From contig NC_135554.1 in the NCBI RefSeq assembly GCF_964340395.1, forward strand, positions 21,475,592-21,537,591: 62,000 bases of DNA. The letters are read 5' to 3'. Position numbers and translations under genes: made by a program. The notes beneath the pieces were generated by a model. The model made no database searches. It was not told where the DNA came from and was given only the letters and a program-made list of their open reading frames with translations. Positions 13,009 to 25,600 of the stretch are shown here, in pieces. The stretch comes from Glandiceps talaboti (Eukaryota; Hemichordata; Enteropneusta; Spengelidae). The first letter of the stretch is position 1; every line of letters begins with the position of its first letter.

Positions 13009-16000
13009 GTCTGTATGTCTGTCACTGTCTGTGTCTGTCTGTATGTATGTATGTATGTATGTATGTCTCTGTCTGTCTGTCTGTCTGTCTACGTATGTGT
13101 GTGTGTCTGTCTGTCTGTAAAATTTGTCTGTGTCTGTCTCAGTGTATCCATGTGTGTATGTGTTTAGCCTGTTTGCCGGTTTATGGTGCGTGAGAAGAAG
13201 CAGTTATCAGAGTCACAGATAAGCACGGCTAACAGGTTTAACTTTAAGAGTGTGGGGGGGGGGGGGGGATACTGTGGTCAGATGCTAAAATACCTAATAC
13301 AAGATGTACCTGTTGGAATTAAATTATTACTAAATATTTATTTTTGATGTTTTTGCTTTCAAACTTTTAGCAAAGAGCCAAATATGATGTTGAAAGGGAA
13401 AAACAAGCTCGTCAGTGGATTGAGGCCTGTACAGGACGTCCCCTGGCAGAACAAGAACTTGGAGAAGAATATTTTCACAGATCATTAAAAGATGGTGTTG
13501 AACTTTGTCAGTAAGTATATATAGTTATCGCACTTTAAATCCAAAGCCATTGTTTAATTTCTCAGATGTTTTCTTTATTTTTAATTGATGAAAATTGTAA
13601 TGGGAAGATTTCTATTGTTCAGTACATCACCAACAGACGCAAACAACAATATTACACACAAAAAATCAAATACCAATTCTCGGCATTTCAGTAGTTCTTT
13701 GAATCAGAGAAAAGGTCAGGGTTTTTTTGTGTTTCTATTTTCTACCTCATTGCATTACCTGTCAAACTACTGCACATATTTTCTTACTGACTGTAATTAG
13801 AGTTCATTGTACTTTGGCCCCATGGTATAGACTGAAAGTCCAGTTATTGTTTACAGTTGTCAAAGTACAACACAGGGAACATAATATTTTTTTGGTTAAG
13901 AGAAGCGATGTTGACATTGGACGTGAAGAGGTAACTGTGATACAGATTTTAAAAGAATCGTGATGGTGTGAAAAGAAAAGCTAATGCGCACCATGTCTAA
14001 TTTAGATGGATTGCTTACACTATTGTGACCCTGGAATGTGTTGTGAAAACAGAGCTGTCACTGAATGGTGTACTGTTTCCTTCACAAAGGACATTGTAAG
14101 ATGTTCAATCTCTTGCTGAATTTGTACCTTTCTGAATATGTATGATCCCAAGTAATCAGGGCTTGGTGCATTTACAAAGCTATAAGCAGACAGACAAACT
14201 TAAAACGCAATGAAATCAACCAGGTGTGAAATATGCCATTTTTGCAATAGTTTCTCCCCTGTGGGCTGAATTGTAAGCAATAAAAGACTTTTGAAACTTC
14301 TCTAAACATAGGCAAGTAAAAGCTTGTGCCAAATACTTTAGAGAAGTAAAAGAATTGCTGGTGAGGGATTTTTACATTGAAACTTTCAAGGACAAAATAT
14401 GCAACTTCTCTTTTTTTTCACAAAGAAGTATTTGCTATATTTTGAAAAAAAAGAGTGCAACAACATTAAAGTGGCCATATGGATGACAAATCGATATTTA
14501 TTTCAGATTTTTTTATTCATAAAACAAACTTCAGTATGTTTTCTTACTTGAAAAAACAATGTGAAACAACATATACCAAATCCATGTTTGTAATTCAATA
14601 ATGATCATAAAGCTAAAAAGTGTCTGAAAAGTATGTTATTGTACGTACAATAACAGACATTTTACACATTTTTTTAATTTTTGGTAATTTATTGAGTTAC
14701 AAACAAGGACTTGGTATATGTTGTTTCACATTCCATTTCACATTCACAAAGAATAGAAATAAAAAAAACCCCACATGTACAGAATTTGAGTAGGTTTCAG
14801 TAATACAGAATCTGACAATACTATTCATGTAACAGGTTATTAGCATTTAACAGTACTGGTAGACTGTTATATACAATACATGTGAATATGTTGACAGATT
14901 TGTCTCATGTATCAATCTAGTCCCTATACGGTATCGTTACGATTTACACCTCCATTCACCACGTTGGCATCCAGACTTCTCTTGTTTGGTTTCTGATTTG
15001 AGAAAAAAATAGTTCAAAAATTTCTGCTCACAATTGAAATATAATTTTGATGTGTGTATGTAAAATTATGACGTGTATGCAGAAATGATCGATAGCTTCT
15101 TACTTAGTTATTTGGTTCTTTGTGTGTTCTTAGGGTTTTTCTAACTTTTTTCATCTTATTTTGTAGTTGTTCTGAAACCAGGGTGTAAATAATTTATCTC
15201 GTATTTATTTTCTAAAGCACTGTCATCCTTCTTCAGCTGGTCTTGTATGAATTTCTTCATCTTAGCTAGTTCTCCATTTCACTCTGTTTCCATGGTGATC
15301 ATGATGTAAATGAACATTTGGAGTACACCATGGTCATGATGTAAATGAACATTTAGAGTACACCATGGTCATGATGTAAATGAACATTTGGAGTACACCA
15401 TGGTTATGATGTAAATGAACATTTAGAGTACACCATGGTTATGATGTAAATGAACATTTAGAGTACACAATGGTCATGATGTAAATGAACATTTAGAGTA
15501 CACCATGGTCATGATGTAAATGAACATTTGGAGTACACCATGGTCATGATGTAAATGAACATTTGGAGTACACCATAGTCATGATGTAAATGAACATTTG
15601 GAGTAAAGCATATATAATCATGTAACTATTTACATGTAAACACAGCCTGAAAGTTACAACATAGTGGATAATAGTCACACCAGCAATAAATTTACACACT
15701 GTGAAAATGCTATCAAAATATTATATTATAATAATATTCATCTTTTATGTAATCGTAAATCTTTACATTAGACAAGTTCAAATGTTTTCATTGACAGTAT
15801 CATGACCTTTGACCCATGTGTGTTCTTAACATGGCTGATAATATCAGTTAGGGCTAGACAACTCAACGAGATAAAAAACTTAAATGTTGAAAATCAGCTG
15901 CTGGTAATATTTACTTGATCAAATTCAAAATATGATCAAATATGAATGTGGTGAGTCAGTTCATGTAAGGAATAAACTTATGGTATATATAATCCATGCG

Positions 16001-18419
16001 ATACATAATCCACAAACAAATTTACGCTATACTACCAGAGAGTGTGGTATATGGTACATTAAATCTTGAAAAACAAAATGTAATATTATTACACAACACT
16101 CACAATTGATCAAAAAAGCAAACAAGCAATTTGCTGCATGGCTGCTACTTTATGAGTACAGTAACTCATTTTTTATGAATGAATCATATATCATTAAAAA
16201 AGACAGATTTATCAAGTTCTTGATGGGTATTTGGTACTTATGCCTCCAGACATGCAATACATCATGTTTGAATTTACCTGTACTTGAGCTAAAAACTAGC
16301 AGATTATGTATAGATAATTTATATCCCCAAGATTATGTTTGTGGATTATGTATTTCATGGATTATATATTCCTCACATTCATATTTGATCATATTTTGAA
16401 TTTGATCAAGTAAATATTACCAGTAGCTGATTTTCGACATTTTAGTTTTTTTATCTCATTGTGTTGTCGAGCCCTAACTGATATTATCAGCCATGTTAAG
16501 AACACACTTGGGTCAAAGGTCATGATACTGTCAATGAAAACATTCCAACTTGTCTGATAAAGTGTTATAAGTTGACCATGGGAACAAAGGTGTCGTGTTT
16601 ATTTCACCTGGCGCCCCCAAGGACAGGTATGATGTCAGTTAGGGGTCAAAATGTCAAGCCATTGTGATTGTAAATCATTACCTTGGATCATTACCTGAAT
16701 GACCTTTAACCTTTTGTGACTTAATTCATGTCTGGTAAAAAAGGGCTTGACACGTTGAAAGCATGACTTCAGTGAATGCATAACAAGAATTTAGGGTAGG
16801 TCTTAGAAACTACAAGAATTAGGGCTGAAGGTATAAAACATCACATAATAGTCAAGAAAATGAAAAGTGTAAGGGTCTATAGAGCTTTTTTTAGCTTGAT
16901 GATTTGCTTCTGGACCAAGGTTATGTTTGGCAGAGAAGTAGTGACCTTTAATATTTATCAGTTATTTTACCATATGCTGTATGATAATAGTACATAAATA
17001 TCATATTGTTGATTGTTGTAATTCAAGAAATCAAAAATTAGAAACATAGATGAAAACTAAAGACAATTAATGCAATCTTTCAAAGGGGTGTCTCACACTG
17101 GCCTGATGTTAAGGTATAAATGAAGTAGACTTGATAAAAGTGGGTGAGTGCTGTACACTATGATGTAGGAGGTGGGGATTAAACTTATGTTTACTTCTAG
17201 GCAAGGTGAATTAATTCAAGGTCATAGTCATTTCACGCTCTTTAGGCAAGATAATTGGCTGATAAAATGATGTATGTGAACTATTCAATCAAGTGGTCAA
17301 TTATTCTGAGGTTGTGGTGTACATCAACTGGAAGTTATACTGACAAGTCCTTAATGGTTGAACTAGGATTTAAATTTGGGTGAGAAAGACAGTTGTCTGA
17401 GATATAGGAAAAGTTGGTCTTGAAAAATAGCTGTAATAGTTCCAGTGATAAGATAACATTTAATACAAGAACCTGGGATTTAAACTCTGGCCTAGCTTTA
17501 CATGTAAAGGTGGGGTTAGGATTAAAAGTTTGGTGAGTAAAACAGTTGTCATAGTGATAGGAAAAGGTTAGCCTTGAACAGAAGAATGATCCTATCCAAT
17601 ATGGCTCCATATGATCCCTATGTGAACACCTCGCACTGAATTTAAACTAGCACCTTGAAACATCAAGCTCTGAGTGCAGAAGAAAAACTGAATAAATTAT
17701 TAAACGATAATTAATGCAAGGAAACAATATGAAACATTGATTCATTAATTTTTGTTTTAATTTTAATTTTTTAATTTAATTTTAATTTAACTTCTCACAA
17801 AAATATTGTCCATTCAGTCCACTTTTGGTTGTACCAAATCAGATATTATTGGCATGGTATACAAGATATGAGATCAGCTAGTAAATACATGCAGGTTCTT
17901 CCTATGAAAAAATTTAACTTTAAAAATTTGAATCATTTTCAATTTCCATAATTAGTTTCTTTCTTTAGCATATATATAATATCATACTTTACATGACAGA
18001 TGGCTAACTTACAATTCCCACCGGCAAATTAAGCCATAAAATGGGTCAAACTATCAAACTACATTAATTTCACAGTTTGCTTTAGGAGCCTGGTTTGTAT
18101 CTATTAACAATAGCAAAACCAAGATTTTACTGAATAAATAATCAATTTATGTACAAAGTTGATCTTTGTTTGTTTTTAATATTGCTGTGTTGATCATGCA
18201 ATAGATAAATAGATGATTATACAGACACATGTATTTTCATTGGTCTATTTTACTCAGAATTTAACGAAAAAATAACTACCTTAAAATGGCTGTCATTGAA
18301 ACTGACTATCAACATGGAAACACTGAAGTTCAAAATTGATGTGTTAAGACTTTCATGTGTGTCATATCCTGTAATTTGCAAGTTGCATTGACCCTAACCC
18401 CCACCCCACCACCACCACC

Positions 18420-18470
<51 letters not shown>

Positions 18471-21400
18471 TTTAAGCAGTCATGTGATAATTATGGGCAA
18501 TTTGAATATTGTCAAAATATTGCCCTTTTTTTGAGAATTCTTTGATTCTTAATTCTTCTCTCACTCACTTTAATACACACTTCTCTCTACATCCTTCCAT
18601 GTTTTCAAATTGTTTCTCTGTATCCTTTTCATTTTGTTAGTAGTTCTGTGTCTGCACCTGGAACTCTTCGGAGAACATGTAGGTGCATTATAAATTCGCT
18701 TTCCTATTATTGCCTACTGTAAAACTGATCCATTCCATTTCTGTGTATCTTTCTTTGCAGTTTGGCAAACCGTTTAGAACCAGGATCAATTAAAAAGATC
18801 AATCAAACTAAAATGGCTTTCAAACAGGTGAGATTTAACTTTTTTTATACGAATGTCTGAATTTCTGGGATTTTGTTAGTTTGATCAGGTGGAGGTTCTA
18901 TGGCTTGATAACATCAAAGAGATTATAGGGAAATGAATTCGGACATTCAGGAATGTGTTTCAGGGATCTTTTAATAAGAACTGCAGCATTATGCAGTTAT
19001 CCCCTCAGATATTAGTGATTTATAAGACAAACAGAGGGTTGATAAATATGTCACACATTAATATTCCTCCCAAACTAAGACGAAGAGGGGTGGAATTTTA
19101 CTTTCAACTTAAAATTGTCAATGGAGTCTTGTTATGACTCAATACTCTCTCATTTCTATTATTTTGATAAGATCTGAAAACTGATTTCAGATTTTATTGA
19201 ATCTAAGGACTAAAACATTTTAAATGTAATTTATATTTTGAGTGATTGTTCCAAATTTACCAAGAGACTTGTTGGCCATTGTATAGTTATGACAGACATT
19301 AACCATCGATTGGACATTTTGAAGTTTACATTTTGACGTTTACAAACTCCTATTTATTTTTCAGTGTTGGGTTTTTTTAGTTGAATTCACAGGAAAGCTT
19401 TTGCAGAGACAATAAGTCATGCTATAAACATAATTTATGAGTTGTCATATGTCTATATTTATTTGCTTTGAAAAATATCAACAACAGGTGCACTGAATGT
19501 GGTTGGCTGACTGGATGAGTTATTTATGTAGCATTGTCTATAATTTCCCCCTTGTACTATATCCGTCAAATCAAAGTGTGCTCGCCATCTATCCAGTAAT
19601 TGCCATTATGCCAAATTTTTCATGAGACAAAATGAATGTGATTACAGTTGAAGGGTGTTAAGACTGTTACAAACTACTAGTATATAAATACAGTGTAGGT
19701 TCTATTCTATTAGGCCTAAAAAAATTGTTTGAACCCACCTAGTTTTTCACTGCTGACCCTAGATTTCTTATTACATATTCGAGAAAAAAAAAAAAATCTT
19801 GAAAATTGTGAAGTTTCACCAGAAATAGTGGATGTAGAAACTGACATCAATTTAAAAAGACAATATAAAACTGTTCTTCCAATCTGTAATGGCTGTATAT
19901 CTGATAGGATGAAATAAATAACACAGGGACATTTGGAAAACAACAGAAAACTTACTACATGTACCTGAACTAGATGATCGCACGTTTTTTAGAAATAAAA
20001 AAAATCTACCTACCCCACCTATTCTAAAATTGAGTGTAATCAGAATGACACATTTTTTAGGCCTTTGGCCAGAAAAATAAAGGAATTGTTTCAGGTCAGC
20101 ATGTGCATCACATAAATACCCTTGCGTCGGTCTTTTTGTGTGTGTTTGTCCAGCTCATGGCAGTCTGCAGATCTGGGGGAAACACAAAAATAACCCTCCC
20201 TACTTCAGTGAAGACAACTGCAGAGCCAATCATGAATAAACAAATGACATCTGCCACACATACACACTTGCTCTAAAGTACTATTAAAATAAAAAGAACA
20301 GTTACTGCCGTAAATACACTGAATGTGAGGTTTGATGAGAATGAAAAAAAAAAATTGCATTGTCACACCGCTTTAGACAAAATGTCCTGACCAGAAACAA
20401 TTCTTTTCTTTTTTTTGCCTTAGCAGTCAAACTAAAATCTAAAGTATATATACTTTAGTACATTTGGTATTCATAATTTCCACACGTGGTCATTGCAGTT
20501 GTTGAGCTGCTGGTATGAAATACCTAATATTCATTTTAAGAGTGAGTCTCTGTTTTTTTGACATTTCTAACATTTTTGGAAATGCAATATTAATATTCTG
20601 TGATTCAATTTTCCATGTTACATCCAAATTATACCGATCCTGTAATGGTATATTAACATTTTTCTCCTCACACAGATGGAAAATATTGGTAATTTTCTAA
20701 AGATGGCTGTAGAGTATGGTGTGCCTTCCATATCAACATTTCAAACTGTAGATCTTTATGAAAGACAAAACATGGCTCAGGTAGGTACACGTCATCTTTG
20801 TACAGCGCTGGCAAGTTAAATGCAATTGTTTGCTCTGAAATCATGCATGGACATGGTTTTTGTCTGCGTAAACAAAGAAACCACAGTTGTTTGAATTATT
20901 ACTTTTGATTGTAGCATCCTGTTGAGTTTGTTACATCTCTATGACAGTTATACAGTGTTACATCATGAAAGATACAATGTTACCAATCAAAAGAATAAAC
21001 GCTATGCTTGGCTTACTGACTGCTATACTATAGAGTGTTATCCCAAATCTCTACAATATACTAAACTTTATAGACTTTAGAATGTTTTTTATATAAAATG
21101 TACAAATACTGTCATTTCATTCTAAAACTGGCCGGTCATTTGCGTAAATATATCATATTCAGGAACAAATGGAATATAAGTAGTTGATAATTGATTATAT
21201 TGCACTTTCTCCAAATATGGAAGTCAGTCAATAATTTTGCATGTTACACTTTGCCCAAATGTAGAATATATGCATAATCAATACGTCAATAATTTGCTAT
21301 ATTACACTTTGTCTAAATATGGAATGTGTGTATAATCAGTCAATAATTTGCTATTTTACACTTTGTCTAAATATGGAATGTGTGTATAATCAGTCAGTAA

Positions 21401-22662
21401 TTGCTATATTACACTTTGTCTAAATATGGAATGTGTGTATAATCAGTCAATAATTTGCTATATTACACTTTGTCCAAATATGGAATGTGTGTATAATCAG
21501 TCAACAATTGCTATATTACACATTGTTCAAATATGGAATGTGTGTGTAATCAGTCAGTAATTGCTATATTATGTCAAAGTGCTCAAATATGGAACATAAT
21601 CAGTTAATATTTACTATATCACTCTGTTCCATAGTATGGAATGCAATCAGTTAATAAGTTGCTTTAGAAATTACCCTGTCCAAATATTTAATATAGATGG
21701 TCAATAATTTGCCTAAATACACTGCCCATTTGCATGACTATTTTTCTGAAAGAAATAAGCTCTCCAGTGTCATGAATATTCAGTGTTCATCTAATCCATA
21801 TTCATGTCTAAGTCCCATGAGTCAATTGTGTAACACTGAAAGAACAATAGGTGAAAACAGTTCCACTTCTGTGTTTCTTGGCAACTGAGTGAACATTATG
21901 TGATGTGAAATCATGAAATGACTCTCCAGAACCCAAAGTTTATGGAAATACCTCGTTTAGGTGCTTCCCCCAAATAACTAGATTTGTCATGGTACATCCA
22001 TTTTAATAACTCTAATTCAATTCTGTTCTCTTACAGGTTCTAGATACTCTCTGGGCATTAGCTGGTCAAGTAAGTCTTGCAATAACACAAATTATATGCT
22101 TTTAGAAAATGTACTTCTAACTTGTGCTCAGACCTATCAGTTTTAGTATCACTTTTTCCATTCCATTCCAGTCCTCGAGATTGATTTTAAAATGATGGGC
22201 AAACATTTGAGTATATTAAAAAATGTGCAATAAATGACTAAAAAGATAATACAGCAAATTATATACAAAACTGTTTTTACTCTGTCATGTGACAAATTAT
22301 GGTGGTCATGTGACATCCACTTCGTCATATTTGTTCCAGTACTGAATTGAGTAGACAATACATGCACTTTCTCAACCGACGAGTGGCCATAGATTTGATA
22401 ACCGTTACTGGGAACATTGTCAAAGGAAATAACTCTTACAATATAGTAAACATGTTTCTTAAAACAATTTATTCATTTTTAGGCACAAAAAAAAAAATTT
22501 GATGGACCAAAATGGGGTGTTAAAGTTGCTGATAAGAACGTTCGAGACTTTGATGCGGAGATCCTGCGTCAAGGGGAAGCAGTTTTACCACAGCAAGCTG
22601 GTTACTCCGGTGGTGCCTCACAAGCTGGAATGACCGCCTATGGTACTTCCAGACACATGTAA
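2573..22662 (+). CDS. Calponin-family muscle protein (muscle protein 20 / myophilin / transgelin-like), gene span
   Basis: Coding exons are 2573-2623 or 6628-6678 (alternative first exons), then 13371-13510, 18761-18827, 20676-20780, 22037-22069 and 22483-22662; all introns are GT-AG and the phases agree. Either product is 191 residues, the usual length of the MP20/transgelin group. A single calponin-homology domain runs from about residue 25 to 133 ([57 protein letters not shown]). A single calponin-like repeat is near the C-terminus ([15 protein letters not shown]), where vertebrate calponins have three. Family members bind F-actin and act in smooth or obliquely striated muscle and the cytoskeleton. 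Two TATA-linked first exons suggest separate promoters. Exon 6 carries an 11-A run that codes for lysines. Family certain; exact orthology among MP20, transgelin and calponin not resolved. Confidence 0.93.
4463..4544. repeat. Hairpin-forming inverted repeat
   Basis: GGAACTTGATTCTGACAATG is followed about 41 bp later by CATTGTCAGAATCGAGTTCC: a 20-bp stem with one G-T wobble. It could be a small fold-back remnant. The loop is long for a typical microRNA precursor and the pairing does not extend further. Confidence 0.6.
4804..4851. repeat. (AAC)n microsatellite
   Basis: Uninterrupted ACA/AAC trinucleotide run of about 16 units. Confidence 0.95.
6525..6532 (+). promoter_or_regulatory. TATA box of promoter 2 (calponin-family gene)
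   Basis: GGTATAAATA is a canonical TATA box about 100 bp before the start codon of exon 1b. The expected start site is near 6555-6560, giving a 5' UTR of about 70 nt. This is the clearer of the two promoters. Confidence 0.6.
6628..6678 (+). CDS. Exon 1b of the calponin-family gene (second promoter)
   Basis: Encodes [17 protein letters not shown], the same 17-codon length and phase as exon 1a, and ends AAG|GTGAGT. Splicing to exon 2 keeps the frame. Identity to exon 1a is strongest in the last codons, as expected for a duplicated first exon. Confidence 0.85.
8241..8541. repeat. Tandem duplication, period about 154 bp
   Basis: The segment from GGTGAAATTTTTTTCACATG to CATGTTTGGTA occurs at 8241-8394 and again at 8395-8541 with only a few differences, so the duplication is recent. 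Confidence 0.9.
10674..10881. repeat. Minisatellite, 60-bp unit, about 3.4 copies
   Basis: Units contain GTTGTGAATGGGCTG and CTTTGATGTATGATGT and are nearly identical. The 68-residue open frame over them is a by-product of a unit length divisible by three. Confidence 0.92.
11226..11352. repeat. Minisatellite, 46-bp unit, about 2.8 copies
   Basis: Unit GGCACCCACTTRYCATGAAG followed by GGCCCTTTAGCTTGGTGTCA; three consecutive copies, the last diverging. Confidence 0.9.
12857..13130. repeat. (CTGT)n microsatellite
   Basis: Long TCTG/CTGT tetranucleotide tract with CTCTG interruptions and an internal GTAT segment near 13040-13065. Open frames across it are artefacts. Confidence 0.96.
13254..13268. 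repeat. Poly-G tract
   Basis: Fifteen consecutive G bases about 100 bp before the acceptor of exon 2; prone to length error in sequencing and able to form G-quadruplex-like structures. Confidence 0.9.
13371..13510 (+). CDS. Exon 2 of the calponin-family gene
   Basis: Acceptor CTTTTAG|CAAAGAGCC, donor TGTCA|GTAAGT; 140 nt, phase 0 in and phase 2 out. Encodes the start of the calponin-homology domain ([24 protein letters not shown]). Confidence 0.95.
15291..15605. repeat. Minisatellite, 35-bp unit, about 9 copies
   Basis: Unit CATGGTCATGATGTAAATGA then ACATTTGGAGTACAC; copies differ at one or two sites (TTTGG/TTTAG, GTC/GTT). It ends about 160 bp before the fold-back element at 15768. Confidence 0.95.
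15768..16558. mobile_element. Fold-back (large inverted repeat) element, non-autonomous
   Basis: The left arm (about 15768-16010) and right arm (about 16330-16558) are inverted copies: TAGACAAGTTCAAATG against its complement near the right end, GACAGTATCATGACCTTTGA, GCTGATAATATCAGTTAGGG, TTGATCAAATTCAAAATATG and ATACATAATCCACAAACA all recur inverted. About 300 bp separate the arms. No transposase reading frame was seen, so it looks like a MITE or fold-back insertion; the target duplication was not resolved. Confidence 0.8.
18396..18470. repeat. Compound (ACC)n(AAC)n microsatellite
   Basis: CCACCACC units pass directly into CAACAACAA units over about 70 bp. Confidence 0.95.
18761..18827 (+). 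CDS. Exon 3 of the calponin-family gene
   Basis: Acceptor CTTTGCAG|TTTGGC, donor AACAG|GTGAGA; 67 nt, phase 2 in and phase 0 out. Encodes [14 protein letters not shown] and on to MAFKQ, central calponin-homology domain. Confidence 0.95.
20676..20780 (+). CDS. Exon 4 of the calponin-family gene
   Basis: Acceptor CACACAG|ATGGAA, donor CTCAG|GTAGGT; 105 nt, phase 0 both ends. Encodes [17 protein letters not shown] and [12 protein letters not shown], the conserved second half of the calponin-homology domain. Confidence 0.96.
21195..21600. repeat. Minisatellite, about 54-bp degenerate unit, about 7 copies
   Basis: Units share GCTATATTACACTTTGTC, AAATATGGAATGTGTGTATA and ATCAGTCA. Copies diverge towards both ends. 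It lies in intron 4 of the calponin-family gene. Confidence 0.88.
22037..22069 (+). CDS. Exon 5 of the calponin-family gene (33 nt)
   Basis: Acceptor CTTACAG|GTTCTA, donor GTCAA|GTAAGT; 11 codons [11 protein letters not shown], phase 0 both ends. Short but required for continuity of the calponin-homology domain end. Confidence 0.92.
22483..22662 (+). CDS. Exon 6 (last coding) of the calponin-family gene
   Basis: Acceptor TTTTTAG|GCACAA; ends at TAA 22660-22662. Encodes the A11-derived [14 protein letters not shown], a linker, and the single calponin-like repeat ending [11 protein letters not shown]. Confidence 0.96.
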   Translation, partial: AQKKKFDGPKWGVKVADKNVRDFDAEILRQGEAVLPQQAGYSGGASQAGMTAYGTSRHM

Positions 22663-25600
22663 TCATAGCAACAGACACAGTGGTGATTTTTGACGTAGAA
22701 ATGGTTTCTATCAACCAAACAGTTCAGTGATGATATCATGATACAAATACAAGATTTGTTAGAGAAATATAGAAGAATTGCCATGTGGAAAATGTCATTG
22801 AAATGCAGTATGTGTTGGGAGTTTGGACTGTAAAAGTTAAGAGGGAGTGACAGATTTCTTAAAGCCACAAGTAGATAAGTAATAGAATACTTTGAACTGA
22901 GCCACATTCTGAATATCTTGTCTGGTAATGTGACAATTAAAAATGAAACAAAAATTGCATGTGAACATATAATCTTAGTTAACGTTTTGCTCAGTTTTGT
23001 TCATTATGTTATTTTTTCTCCTCGCATGAAATCGGCTTTCAAAAAGAGGAGTGTCTGCTTGTGTCAAGTTTTGTCAGTTTGAATAGATCTATGTAATTCA
23101 CCCAAAAGCATGTACAGTTGAAAAAGCTTGAGAAACGCAACTTGTGAAATTCCTTGATTGCAGTCTTTATAGATATAATCTGCAAGTCTTGACAAAGTTT
23201 TTGTAGAAGGAAATGATATGTACAATTGTATATTATATATACCATATATTGAACAAATGGTTTTCTTCTGCATGCAACATGGAGGCAGCCATATTGGAAA
23301 TGTCAGCTAGTACACACTCATTGGTTGAAGTAAGTCAGGATGTCAATTTTCATGAGCACCACATTTCATTTCTTTGTTTTAGGTTTTATGTACTATTTCT
23401 TGAACGTTAATACTTATATAAATCTGATTAAAATCTGATATGAGGGACTCAGTTCATTGATATTTTTATCACGTTTTCACATTTACGTTGTTAATTTGTG
23501 AAGCCTCAATCCTTTTGTGGCCTACTAGAATACCTGATGTACACATAGGTTGTAAGGACAAATTCTGAAATATGTGAAAAGTTGAACATCCTGGAAATAA
23601 ATTCTAAACTTCTCCTAGATCAAATTTTATTCAGATTTAGCTTTAGATGAGAGCACTATGTAATTTTAGTAAATATAGTTGATTTTCTTGCCTGTATATT
23701 AAAATAGTATTTGTGTATGTTTCCAGTAAGCTTAGCCATAATATATATACTGATAGTCTCTGTTTTTTTGAAATCTTTGTTTTTATCACCGTATATGACA
23801 GCAACTTTACACATAAAATTAAAGTGATGTCTACTCAAGATACATATTTTGTATTCATTTGGAAATATTTTGAAATGTAAAGAACATTTTTCAGAACCAA
23901 CACCAGCACTGTATGACTGCTTGAATGAGAACTTTACTTTTATAATCAGGTACATTACTATTGAATTACAGATATGCAAATTTAGGTTAGAGCTCTCAAT
24001 GCAGGGGCGCCACCACAGGTGTAAATTTGAAATGTACAAATAAATTAGGATGGTAGTGGAATATTTTATTTTCAGATTTCTTATGGTGTCTCATTTTTCA
24101 CTACTAGAAATCATTGTGAAAATACTATTTACCAAAAAATCAATCCAACTGAGCAGAATATATGGAAAATGGTAAAAAACACCTGATACTTTGGAAGGTA
24201 AAGAATTACACACTTCAAGTATGTCATTGGACCCTCTTGTTTATAGGGATATGATTCTATGGTGCTAGGTTGATAGCGTAATTCTCTCTATGCAATGTAT
24301 TTTTAGTAGTACTGTATGTTCATTCAGTATATATACCCATGATCAACTTGATGCTTCTCTGAAGTCGCAAATAATAGTTGTAGATGATGTAATGTCACGA
24401 AATGACTCTCCAGAATCCATAGTTTATGAAAATGTCTCTATACCTGCAGTAGTGTACCCTTTTAATATCTTTCCAGTGTTTATCTGGAAACTGCGAAACA
24501 TCAAATCTCTGATAAGGTTCAGCGCAGGACATAAATTCAACATTTACAGCCTCCATTTTTAGGAATCTCAAATTTCAACTTTTTATAGCAGTGGAAACAC
24601 TGATAAAACAAAGACTTGGTGACAAATTTTGTAATTTGCAGATAAAGAATCATTTTTATTTAGTCTACAAGAGCTGGAATAACAAATTAGACAGTATGCA
24701 CAAGAATATATTGCTATTTTCATTTCAGTTGGTCCGGTCGAAATATTGATTTTTATTTTCAGGGGTATTTTTCTTCTACATTCCGTTGTCATGGCAACTT
24801 CAAAGCTGAGGTTCCTTGTTTCAGCATACCATCTCTTTGCATTCCTTGGGTTTATCTGTAAATGTGGTCTTGATCAAATCAAAATCTTTTGAGAATTATT
24901 CAGAATATATACTGTAAAAGATTAATTTTTTTCCCTCTGATTATATTTGTTGTCATTTTTTACTACTGCTAAAGTTTGGCCAGTTATGATTGTAATTTGA
25001 CAGGAAAATGAGACTTTGATAGCATCAGCTTGCCTTAAATTGGGTTAGATTTGATATTGCAATAGTCATAAAACATCAAAAATATAAACCAGTTCTGATT
25101 GGTCAGGAAAGTTTGACCTGTAGGTCAAATACTGCTATCAGCCTATCAGCACTTGCATTACATAGTGCAGTAGGCTGAAATGCAATATTTCCCCCAATTA
25201 TTAGTTAGAATTTAGAAGGAAAAATTTGGATGGAGACCAAAATTTATATTTTAAAATATAAAGGTGCATTTCTGCTGAATTATTTCTTGGCCAACAAAAG
25301 TGAAATTTTTGTGGACTTTTCACTTGAAATAAACAGTGTTTTGTATGAGATAGGTAACTTTATAATATACCGTAGTGATAACTCTGTAAGATTTTATATC
25401 AGACTTAGGACAGATTCTGCTATTCTTGTAATGTTGCAGGCTTCTTTCGCTATAAATGTAAATTAAAATAAAGACAAAACGTAGAACTATATTATGACAG
25501 CTGGTAGTTTGTTTTATTCTCTGATGGCTGTACGGGTCATTTTGTGAGACCTGCATGAAATTTTAGGAGTACGACTTGCGAGAATGGTTGGTATATATTG

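Larger units (their letters stand above)
6679..13370. other. Intron between exon 1b and exon 2
   Basis: About 6.7 kb with no recognised coding segment. It contains the tandem repeats listed separately at 8241, 10674, 11226 and 12857. An open frame at 7611-7913 with counter-strand frames at 7453-7858 has no recognised family. Confidence 0.55.
13511..18760. other. Intron 2 of the calponin-family gene
   Basis: About 5.2 kb. Apart from the 35-bp minisatellite, the fold-back element and the ACC/AAC microsatellite listed separately, only AT-rich non-coding DNA was seen. Confidence 0.6.

Noticed and set aside
12816-13193. Open frames of Leu-Ser-Val-Cys and Thr-Asp-Arg-Gln repeats
   Set aside because: Translations of the CTGT microsatellite, not genes.
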